Both the position numbers and the translations under genes were made by a program. This document shows, piece by piece, positions 1-6,078 of a DNA stretch of 11,491 bases. Each line of letters starts with the position of its first letter. Position 1 is the stretch's first letter. This DNA comes from DATEEW01 sp035273665 (GTDB lineage: Bacteria; Pseudomonadota; Gammaproteobacteria; Burkholderiales; SG8-39): the NCBI GenBank assembly GCA_035273665.1, contig DATEOW010000162.1, positions 1 to 11,491 on the forward strand, read 5' to 3'. Below the pieces are notes generated by a model, which saw nothing but the letters and a program-made list of their open reading frames with translations, was not told where the DNA came from and ran no database searches.

Positions 1-434
1 GAATACACCGTGCGGCCATCGATGAGGACCAGCAGTTTGTTGCCCAATGCGTTGTTGAATCCCCGGGCGCTAATCGCATAACTGGCGGCGCCGAGGCGAG
101 CCACCTGGAGGTTGGGCGCCAGACGGAGTGCCTCCGGCAAAGTGGTTACACCTGCCCGACGAATGTCGTCATTGGTAATCACGTAAATAGAAGCCGGCGC
201 CGTGGCCAAACGCTCGGGCTGCCGGGAGACCGAGGTGATCTCGAGATTGCTGAGCTGCTCGAGCGAAAGATCGGCTAACGCGAACTGATTAGCATGCGCC
301 GCACTGCTAACGGCCAGGGTAAATGCTGCCGCATAGCTTTTCGCCTTGAAAGGCAGGGCCGATTCTCGGGCATCCCCTGTAATCGAACTGCGGCCTTGAG
401 TGGGTGATGGATCCCAGAATTTAGGCCGGCGCAT
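1..434 (-). CDS. TonB-dependent outer-membrane receptor, N-terminal fragment (runs off the left edge)
   Basis: Seen: 144 complete codons from an ATG at 434, open to the window edge. An ATG-proximal GAGG lies 5 nt upstream and supports this start. Residues about 30-48 form a basic-then-hydrophobic signal peptide ending in SAAHA, with predicted cleavage after Ala48. Then come LSLEQLSNLEITSVSRQPE (about 56-74), SIYVITNDDIRRAG (82-95), LPEALRLAPNLQVAR (99-113) and the diagnostic ISARGFNN followed by NKLLVLIDGRTVY (121-144). This is the TonB-receptor plug domain as found in iron-complex or cobalamin-type receptors. Known of the family: the plug fills a 22-strand beta-barrel and the protein imports a scarce ligand using TonB-ExbB-ExbD energy. 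The substrate cannot be told from this fragment, and the barrel lies outside the window. Odd: about 30 residues precede the hydrophobic signal core, a long N-region. The following leader has a hairpin around the start codon. Confidence 0.9.
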   Translation of the reverse strand, partial: MRRPKFWDPSPTQGRSSITGDARESALPFKAKSYAAAFTLAVSSAAHANQFALADLSLEQLSNLEITSVSRQPERLATAPASIYVITNDDIRRAGVTTLPEALRLAPNLQVARLGAASYAISARGFNNALGNKLLVLIDGRTVY

Positions 435-451
435 CGTTTCCTCGCCCGGCC
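424..451 (-). promoter_or_regulatory. GC-rich hairpin enclosing the receptor gene's ribosome-binding site and start codon
   Basis: On the minus strand GGCCGG (451-446) is complementary to CCGGCC (429-424). The 16-nt loop holds the GAGG Shine-Dalgarno (443-440) and the ATG (434-432); two further G-C pairs are possible after a one-base bulge. Folding would restrict ribosome access, so translational control is possible. The pairing is seen; any control is inference. Confidence 0.35.
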
Positions 452-515
452 TTCATACACAAAGTCATGGTCATGCGCGAAGCCAGGGTTTGCACTCACA
501 CCGTGCTCGAAGTAC

Positions 516-544
516 ATCCTATGAAGCAAAACGGGTGAATTCAA
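516..544 (-). promoter_or_regulatory. possible sigma-70 promoter for the receptor gene
   Basis: On the minus strand TTGAAT (544-539) is followed after 17 bp by TAGGAT (521-516). Each hexamer matches its consensus at 4 of 6 positions and the spacing is ideal. Transcription would start about 75 nt before the receptor start codon. The call rests on pattern alone; no Fur box was recognised in the leader. Confidence 0.3.
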
Positions 545-630
545 ATGAAAGCGCGAAGTTTCCGGGGGAAATGACTCTTTTTTCACATGCCGCCCTAATG
601 GCCCGCCCCGGAGAGTGATCGGGAGACGCG

Positions 631-1044
631 CTATTTGGTCGAGCGCGCGATGCGAGTCTTCACCGTTTTGAATACCGGGCCCCAAGCGGGGTGCCCCGCT
701 TCAGCAGAAGTCAGCTCAAGGGCGGGATCAAGGGCCAAGGCGGCCGCAAATTGTTCGCGGCACGCTGCCTCACGTCCAGCCGCGCAATCGATGAACGCAA
801 GATATTTATGTGCGGTAACCCGATCCTTGGTGAAAGCCAAACCTTCGCTCAACGCCCCGTTCAGGCTTTCGGCGGATTTTTTAAAGGCGCCCTCTTCATA
901 TTGATTCAACCCTTCGAGCAGCAGCCGTTCGCCTTTGCCTATCACGCGGTCATCCCAGCCCTTTTCCCGGAGGCTGGTTGCCGAGCAGGCGCTTAATGCA
1001 AGCGCGATCAATACGAAGCTGAATATGCGTTTCATTAGGTTCAT
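631..1044 (-). CDS. small TPR-like lipoprotein, TssQ-family-like
   Basis: Seen: 137 residues starting MNLMKRIFSF, with a hydrophobic stretch (7-19) and a lipobox LSAC at 17-20, so Cys20 should be lipidated and the mature protein held in the periplasmic leaflet. Asp or other Lol-avoidance residues are absent at +2 (Ser21), which suits outer-membrane sorting. Residues about 35-110 look like helical TPR-type repeats. The C-terminal part has LDPALELTSAEAGHPAWGPV (about 105-124), a block I associate with the TssQ family of type VI secretion-associated lipoproteins; this match is from memory and not from a search. The ATG at 1044 overlaps the kinase stop as ATGA, so translation is probably coupled; no clear Shine-Dalgarno is present. 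A second in-frame ATG at 1035 would shorten the protein by three residues without affecting the lipobox. The role is probably as envelope partner of the kinase (inference). Confidence 0.8.
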   Translation of the reverse strand: MNLMKRIFSFVLIALALSACSATSLREKGWDDRVIGKGERLLLEGLNQYEEGAFKKSAESLNGALSEGLAFTKDRVTAHKYLAFIDCAAGREAACREQFAAALALDPALELTSAEAGHPAWGPVFKTVKTRIARSTK

Positions 1045-2588
1045 TCGAATTTGTGCTTAATGCGGCGGGTATCGCCCGCCCCGATGTTGATTTCTACCGC
1101 ATATGGTGTGAGATTGCCATTGCGAATTTCGATGCGATGTTTGCCGGGCGCCAGCGAGATGCTCGATAGCGGTGGTGTCGTGCCGCGCGATTGGCCGTCG
1201 ACGAAAACTTCACCCCAAGGCGCCACCGCGACTACGACCGTCGCCGTTTCAGCCGGTGTACTGGTTGAGGTCGAGGCGGAACCAGTAGATGCCGCCGGAG
1301 CGGCGGACTTGCGGGGCTTTCCAGCAGGCTTCGTTACTTTTTCTGGCGTCGTGCTCGCGGTCGGTACCTCGGCGAGAACGCCCTGCTGGGTGGGCTGCGC
1401 ATCAGTCGGTTCGAGTTTAGGCGGGAGCAATGACGATTGTGTCGGGGGCTGCAATTGGGTTGGCTGCGCAATCGCGACAGGCGCTGCAATCGGTGCAACC
1501 GGCTGAGCATCGACCGGCGCCGGAAGGGCCGTGTTTGGGGATCGCAAACTAAATCCGACGCCGACAAGTACGACCATACTTAATGCCGCCATGGAATAGA
1601 AAGCCGCCATAGGCAATTTGCGGCGTTCTGCTTTAAGAGCGGGTTGCGCCGTCATTTCCACCGTTTTTTCGCCATCGCTGACCCGGCGACGACGTGCTTC
1701 CTTGATGCGCTTGGCTCGTGCAAGCGTCTCGTCCCGAGAAAGGCTGCCGCCGGTGATGCCGAGGTGATGCTTTTTGAGAAGCGAGGAAAGCTCCCGCAAC
1801 AACGCCCGCGAACTGGGAAAACGATCTTCGGGCGATTTGGCGAGCATCCGCGCAATCAGCATCTCTACGTCGGGCGGTATCTGGGAGTTGTAAACACTCG
1901 GCGGCGGGGGTTGCTCTTCCTGCACCGCTCGCATGATCGCCGGTAGATTGTCGCCTTCGAAAGGATGTTTGCCGGCAAGCATTTCATAAAGGATTGCGCC
2001 TAGCGAAAACAAATCGGAGCGGCCATCGACGGTTTCTCCCCGGATCTGTTCCGGCGACATATATTTCGGCGACCCAGCCAGCTCACGATCCGCCGTACTA
2101 CTTGCGGTATTCAAGCGCGCAATACCGAAGTCGGTGATCTTCGCGCGGCGGCTTCCGACAAGAATGACGTTTGCGGGTTTGACATCGCGATGCACGACGC
2201 CATGCTCATGCGCATAGGCAAGGCCACGGGCGATCTGCGCCGTAATTTCCAAGCCACGGCCGACCGAAATGGGATGCCCGCCATCGAGCATTTCCCGTAA
2301 GGAGCAACCCTCAAGCAATTCCATGGCGATGTAAGCGCAGCCCTGGGCTTCGCCCGCGTCATAGATTGTGACAATGTTTGGATGACTCAAGCGCCCGGCG
2401 GATTTTGCTTCGGCAAAAAAGCGATCTTGCGCTTCGCCTTGCTGTTCGCCCAGACGGCGAAAATCGACGGTCTTAATGGCGACGACCCGATCGATAATCG
2501 GATCGCGCGCCTTGTATACGATGCCGGTCGAGCCACGGCCGATTTCGGCGCCGAGCTGATAACGGCCTAGTTGTAAGGGTTCACCCAT
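1041..2588 (-). CDS. transmembrane Hanks-type Ser/Thr protein kinase with C-terminal PEGA domain
   Basis: Seen: 515 residues. The kinase domain (about 10-270) carries every catalytic element: Gly loop GRGSTG (17-22), VAIK lysine K39, alpha-C glutamate E60, HRDVKPAN (133-140, catalytic D135), DFG (153-155) and SPE (178-180). A basic juxtamembrane segment (about 290-325) contains KTVEMT, whose Thr309 and Thr313 are candidate phosphosites. One membrane helix spans about 327-347. A Pro/Ala/Gln/Thr-rich low-complexity linker (350-450) leads to a PEGA-type beta domain (about 452-515: APWGEVFVDGQSRGTTP, then LAPGKHRIEI). Topology: kinase in the cytoplasm, PEGA in the periplasm. Known: such kinases autophosphorylate and modify FHA proteins; PpkA is the type VI secretion example. 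Context: it diverges from a PP2C phosphatase and FHA gene and is followed by a coupled lipoprotein gene. The ATG start has only a weak AAG upstream. The real substrate is unknown. Confidence 0.95.
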   Translation of the reverse strand: MGEPLQLGRYQLGAEIGRGSTGIVYKARDPIIDRVVAIKTVDFRRLGEQQGEAQDRFFAEAKSAGRLSHPNIVTIYDAGEAQGCAYIAMELLEGCSLREMLDGGHPISVGRGLEITAQIARGLAYAHEHGVVHRDVKPANVILVGSRRAKITDFGIARLNTASSTADRELAGSPKYMSPEQIRGETVDGRSDLFSLGAILYEMLAGKHPFEGDNLPAIMRAVQEEQPPPPSVYNSQIPPDVEMLIARMLAKSPEDRFPSSRALLRELSSLLKKHHLGITGGSLSRDETLARAKRIKEARRRRVSDGEKTVEMTAQPALKAERRKLPMAAFYSMAALSMVVLVGVGFSLRSPNTALPAPVDAQPVAPIAAPVAIAQPTQLQPPTQSSLLPPKLEPTDAQPTQQGVLAEVPTASTTPEKVTKPAGKPRKSAAPAASTGSASTSTSTPAETATVVVAVAPWGEVFVDGQSRGTTPPLSSISLAPGKHRIEIRNGNLTPYAVEINIGAGDTRRIKHKFE

Positions 2589-2698
2589 CTTGGTATTTGT
2601 CGTGACGGTCGGCGGCTATTCTGGCTGAGAAGTTCCCGGCGGGCGATGCGAACGTCATCAAAATCATCATTTTTCCCAAGTCTGAGAAATGATTCGCT

Positions 2699-2726
2699 TT
2701 GTCGGCGCCTCGCGCTCCCCTACTAT
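2699..2726 (+). promoter_or_regulatory. possible promoter for the phosphatase-FHA operon
   Basis: TTGTCG (2699-2704), a 16-bp spacer, then TACTAT (2721-2726); each hexamer matches 4 of 6 consensus positions. It lies in the 233-bp divergent gap (2589-2821) between the kinase and phosphatase genes and predicts a leader near 90 nt. I found no convincing opposing promoter for the kinase. Low confidence because the call rests on pattern alone. Confidence 0.25.
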
Positions 2727-2821
2727 TGCCTGCGAATTCACTCACATGCGTCCGATTCTGAGCCGCGCGTGAAATTGTCCACGCTTTTATGACGTCCGCA
2801 TACGAACGGACGAGGGAAACA

Positions 2822-3631
2822 ATGAGCCAGTTAGAGCTGGAAGTGGCGAGTCGGACCGATGCGGGCCGGGTACGATCCTTCAACGAAGACAGCGTCGCCG
2901 TAGACGCCGCCGCGGGCATTGCCGTCCTGGCCGATGGCATGGCCGAGCGGCGCGGGGCGGAAATCGCCAGCAAGCTCGCGACCACGCAACTTTTAGATAA
3001 GCTGCGCGCCGGGGGTTCGGTGCGGGATGCTTTCGCTTCCGCAAACCAAGCGGTTTGCAACCACGTCAAAAATGACCCGACCACGCGGGGCATGGGCACT
3101 ACGCTCGTGGCCGCCTGGTTCCGGGACGACCGCGTCTCTATCGCGCATGTGGGCGATTCGCGTCTGTACCGTTTCCGTAACGGGAGCCTCGAACGGTTGA
3201 CGATCGACCACTCCTTGATTCAGGAAGCGCTCACCTCCGGAAACATCACGGATGATGAAGCGCGTCTTTCGCAAAGTCGCCATCTCGTGACCAGGGTATT
3301 GGGCGCGGAAGAGTCGGTCGTTCCGGATTTATCCGAGCACGAAGTGAAATCCGGCGACATCTATTTGCTCTGTTCCGACGGTTTGCATGATCTCGTCGAC
3401 GATAACGATATCGCGTTGGCGTTGGAAGTGCTGCAGCCGGATCTCAATTTAGCTGCATCGACGCTGGTAGATATGGCGAACGACCGTGGGGGGCTGGATA
3501 ACGTGTCGGTCGCTTTGGTGAAGGTGAAAGAAACGAAGCGCAAGGTCAATGGGTCCGGAGCCAAAGTGGCGGTGGAAGCACCGCGCGGCGGCGGCCTATT
3601 CGGCTGGTTCCGTAAAACGAAGAGCAACTAA
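2822..3631 (+). CDS. PP2C-family (PPM) Ser/Thr protein phosphatase
   Basis: Seen: 269 residues from the ATG at 2822, chosen because GAGGG sits 5 nt upstream (2812-2816); an in-frame ATG at 2789 has no such site. PP2C motifs occur in order: RTDAGRVRSFNEDS (11-24, metal ligands E22/D23), VLADGM (35-40, D38), RGMGTTL (89-95), IAHVGDSRLYRF (107-118), LLCSDGLHDLV (182-192, D186) and GGLDNVSV (223-230, D226). All metal-binding positions are therefore present, and the protein should be an active Mn/Mg-dependent phosphatase that reverses the divergent kinase. Odd: the usual DGMGGH-AGE element reads DGMAERRGAE (38-47). The C-terminal tail ends in an aromatic/basic GLFGWFRKTK (258-267), which could touch the membrane (inference). 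Resembles PppA of type VI secretion regulation. The FHA gene follows after 12 bp, so the two are likely one operon. Confidence 0.94.
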   Translation: MSQLELEVASRTDAGRVRSFNEDSVAVDAAAGIAVLADGMAERRGAEIASKLATTQLLDKLRAGGSVRDAFASANQAVCNHVKNDPTTRGMGTTLVAAWFRDDRVSIAHVGDSRLYRFRNGSLERLTIDHSLIQEALTSGNITDDEARLSQSRHLVTRVLGAEESVVPDLSEHEVKSGDIYLLCSDGLHDLVDDNDIALALEVLQPDLNLAASTLVDMANDRGGLDNVSVALVKVKETKRKVNGSGAKVAVEAPRGGGLFGWFRKTKSN

Positions 3632-3643
3632 GGGCATAACAAA

Positions 3644-4348
3644 ATGGCCAAGCTCGTCATTAGCAAGAGCGAGAACATGCTGGGTTCTCGTTTTCTCGAC
3701 AACGCACGTATTTCGATTGGCCGCGCGAGCGGGAACGACATCCAACTCGACGATGCGGCGGTCAGCAAACAACATGCGGTCATCGAAATCGTAGGCAAGG
3801 ATCATATCCTTGTCGACATGGGCAGCTCGAACGGCACCTATGTTAACGGTGGGCGCGTTGCGCGGCACATGCTTCGTCACGGCGACGTCATTGAAGTGCG
3901 TGATTTCCAATTACGGTACGTCGACCACAAAAGCGTGGTGACCGGCGAGGGCGACCGCACCATGGTCGTTGCCCGCAGTGAGCTAACGCCGCCACCGCAA
4001 ATCGGCAATTCCCCTCCCGGCCTCACCAATAGCGCGCCGGCTTCCGCGGCGCGCGCAACGAAAGTAAACTTTGCCCAAGGGAGCATTCGCGTCATGGCGG
4101 GTGGAGTCATTGGGCGCGAAATTCAGTTGGACCGTCCCTTGATGCCGATCGGAAAACCCGGTGCCGCACGGGCAGCGATCTTCCGCCGCACGAATGGTTT
4201 TTTTGTTGCGCGAGTCGACGGACATCCGCCAAAGGTGAACGGCAAACCGATTTCCCCCGGCTGGCAACTTCTAAGCAATCGGGATTTCATTCAGGTTGGC
4301 GAGGAAACGGTACAGATCTGGATCGGCAAGAAGGCCGAAGCAGCATAA
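3644..4348 (+). CDS. FHA-domain phosphothreonine-binding protein with a degenerate second FHA-like domain
   Basis: Seen: 234 residues. The N-terminal FHA domain (about 20-92) has the phosphothreonine-binding set: GR at 26-27, S41-x-x-H44, SSNGT at 61-65 and N68. A linker (about 95-145) includes GEGDRTMVV with Thr106 and a Pro-rich stretch. Residues 148-228 repeat the FHA pattern weakly: IG at 169-170, PKVNGKPI at 196-203, then LLSNRDFIQVGEETVQIW; they lack the GR, SxxH and SSNGT signature, so this copy probably does not bind phosphothreonine. No signal peptide or membrane segment, so cytoplasmic. AAGGG 9 nt upstream gives a modest Shine-Dalgarno. Known of the family: FHA proteins read kinase products and are often substrates themselves (Fha1 with PpkA, GarA with PknB/PknG). 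Inferred role: effector of the neighbouring kinase/phosphatase pair. Its target is unknown. Confidence 0.92.
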   Translation: MAKLVISKSENMLGSRFLDNARISIGRASGNDIQLDDAAVSKQHAVIEIVGKDHILVDMGSSNGTYVNGGRVARHMLRHGDVIEVRDFQLRYVDHKSVVTGEGDRTMVVARSELTPPPQIGNSPPGLTNSAPASAARATKVNFAQGSIRVMAGGVIGREIQLDRPLMPIGKPGAARAAIFRRTNGFFVARVDGHPPKVNGKPISPGWQLLSNRDFIQVGEETVQIWIGKKAEAA

Positions 4349-4365
4349 AGCTGGGTATGCGGTCG

Positions 4366-6063
4366 CTAGTTTGCGCGTCGCATTGCTCCCCCAGCTTCGG
4401 GCGTGCCGCTCCCTTTGCTTAATGCCTGCGTGAGTACATGCGGTTCGGGGAGTTTCAACAAGCGATACAGGCGGGCGAGGTTGTCACGGTAAAGTTGGTC
4501 GAAACGAGCCACCGCTTCGGCCGGGTTGTAGTCACCGAGCCACCAAAACCAATCGGAGGATTCGCAACTGGCAAGTTGCCGCGCCGCTGCTTGGACTTCT
4601 TCCTCATTCAAACGCCCGCTCTCAATCACAAGGTCGAAACAATGTTTCGCCTCAACGAGCAAATCCCAGGCTTTGTTTTTTTCGGCAGATCCGATCCAAG
4701 TGCCGAAGTCGCCATGAACCCAGCTACCCGCGACGAGTTTATCCAACGACGCCGGCATGTGACTGCGTGTGTTCACAACCTCGGCGAAAGTGGTCGAGCG
4801 GATGCGCTCATGCATTTCAAGCGCGGCGTATAGCGCTTCGACAAAATAAAATCCGTTGTACGGGTAATACTCCCAACAGTTCTCGCCGTCCAGAATGACG
4901 CTGACGAGCGGAGGTTTCACCGAATCCTCGTTACCTACTTTTTCGGCAATGGCTTCGAGTTCGGCCATGAAATTTAGTGCGGCGTCGCGGCTATGCCATT
5001 TGGCGTATTCGAACCCGATGAGGTCGGAAAGCCGATCGTCGCGAAAGAAAACGACCGGTCCACCGCTTCTCAGCTTCCAAGGTTGATACAACCAATGCTC
5101 GGAATCGACGGGCGCTTCCGCCCCGCTGCGCAAACTATTCGCGAGCACACCCTCGCTACTTGCGGTCCATCGGCAACCCATGTCCCCGAGCAAGTTGAGG
5201 AATGCCGTTGAAACCGCGCCCTCCGCGGGCCAAACACCTTCGGGTTTTTTGCCGAATCGCTTCGTGTGCGAATCCATCGCAGCCTCAACATGGAAACGAA
5301 CACGGGCCTGCCCGCCGGGATACGTTCGCGCAGTTGGCAGCGGAAAGCTCGGTCGTGCTTCGCGCGCTGAACTGAAGTCGAGCAATAGCGGCGCGAGCGG
5401 ATGGAAATGCGGCGTGGCAGACAATTCCACACGCCCGCTTTGCGCCAATGCGGCGTATCGGGGAATGATGCCGCTTACTATTTCGCCGATAAGGTTATAG
5501 AGAGCGAGACGTTGCTGCTGCGTGAAAGCCATACCGATGCTGATCAGTTGGGTGACGATCTCCGCGTTGCGACGTACGGTCTCACCCGTCCAGGCAAGGT
5601 GATACCAGACGATTAGATCGTAGTAATAGCGATCGCTCAGATAAAGAACGGCATCCGGGTGGTGCCGTTCCAGCGAAGCCAGCAGATCATGTAGCCGCTG
5701 GTAAGCCGGATAAGGGACGACCATTTTTTCATGGTTGGCGTTGAAGCAAGTGTCGACGATGAACTGTCGTTCGTTCTCGCTTAAGGATGTTCCCTCATCA
5801 CGCCGCAGGAGTCGCAAAAGCGGGTCCCGGACTTCGCCTGCCGCGAATTGTTCCGCATAATCTTCGATCTGATCGAGCAATACGGGCACGAGGTTGACGA
5901 CCGCGCGCATATTCCGATGTCGTTCGAGATGCGCAGCCATGTCGCTGTAATCCTTGAGCGCATGGAGATAGACCCAAGGTTGCGTAAATTCTCCGCTGAC
6001 GTAATCCCTGTAGTCAGGCTGATGCATGTGCCACATCAGCACGAGATCGAGTCTATGTGCCAT
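4366..6063 (-). CDS. glycoside hydrolase family 57 alpha-glucan-active enzyme
   Basis: Seen: 565 residues, no signal peptide, so cytoplasmic. The GH57 conserved regions occur in order: MWHMHQP (10-16), GRVELSATPHFHP (210-222), GVWPAEGAVS (276-285, nucleophile E281), VILDGENCWEYY (389-400, probable acid/base D392) and HGDFGTWIG (450-458). The set matches the amylase/4-alpha-glucanotransferase-like branch of GH57 (the COG1449 type). The N-terminus lacks the HxHLPYV-type start of GH57 branching enzymes, so hydrolysis or glucan transfer is more likely than branching, but the activity cannot be fixed by sequence alone. The gene begins 15 bp after the glgC stop, with no strong Shine-Dalgarno, and probably shares the glgC transcript. 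Inferred role: trimming or rearranging glycogen and maltodextrins. Its 3' end lies 17 bp from the end of the convergent FHA gene, with no hairpin-plus-T-run terminator between. Confidence 0.9.
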   Translation of the reverse strand: MAHRLDLVLMWHMHQPDYRDYVSGEFTQPWVYLHALKDYSDMAAHLERHRNMRAVVNLVPVLLDQIEDYAEQFAAGEVRDPLLRLLRRDEGTSLSENERQFIVDTCFNANHEKMVVPYPAYQRLHDLLASLERHHPDAVLYLSDRYYYDLIVWYHLAWTGETVRRNAEIVTQLISIGMAFTQQQRLALYNLIGEIVSGIIPRYAALAQSGRVELSATPHFHPLAPLLLDFSSAREARPSFPLPTARTYPGGQARVRFHVEAAMDSHTKRFGKKPEGVWPAEGAVSTAFLNLLGDMGCRWTASSEGVLANSLRSGAEAPVDSEHWLYQPWKLRSGGPVVFFRDDRLSDLIGFEYAKWHSRDAALNFMAELEAIAEKVGNEDSVKPPLVSVILDGENCWEYYPYNGFYFVEALYAALEMHERIRSTTFAEVVNTRSHMPASLDKLVAGSWVHGDFGTWIGSAEKNKAWDLLVEAKHCFDLVIESGRLNEEEVQAAARQLASCESSDWFWWLGDYNPAEAVARFDQLYRDNLARLYRLLKLPEPHVLTQALSKGSGTPEAGGAMRRAN

Positions 6064-6078
6064 ATCGGTTGCGCGGCG

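Noticed and set aside
420..515. Possible c-di-GMP (GEMM) or cobalamin riboswitch in the receptor leader
   Set aside because: A GCAAACC and a GGCCTAAA string are present, but the order, the tetraloop, the receptor and the enclosing P1 stem do not match GEMM, and no cobalamin B12-box was found.
275..685. Minus-strand open frame of 136 codons covering the receptor leader
   Set aside because: It overlaps the receptor signal peptide in another frame and the lipoprotein 3' end, and its residues are unlike any family; the receptor frame with its plug motifs explains the region.
2789..2821. Upstream ATG for the PP2C gene
   Set aside because: No Shine-Dalgarno precedes it, while the ATG at 2822 has GAGGG at ideal distance and begins close to the first conserved motif.
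4190..4210. T7 run in the FHA gene as a frameshift site
   Set aside because: The reading frame continues through recognisable FHA-like sequence on both sides, so neither a frameshift nor slippage is needed. The similar T7 run in glk near 8229 is also in frame.
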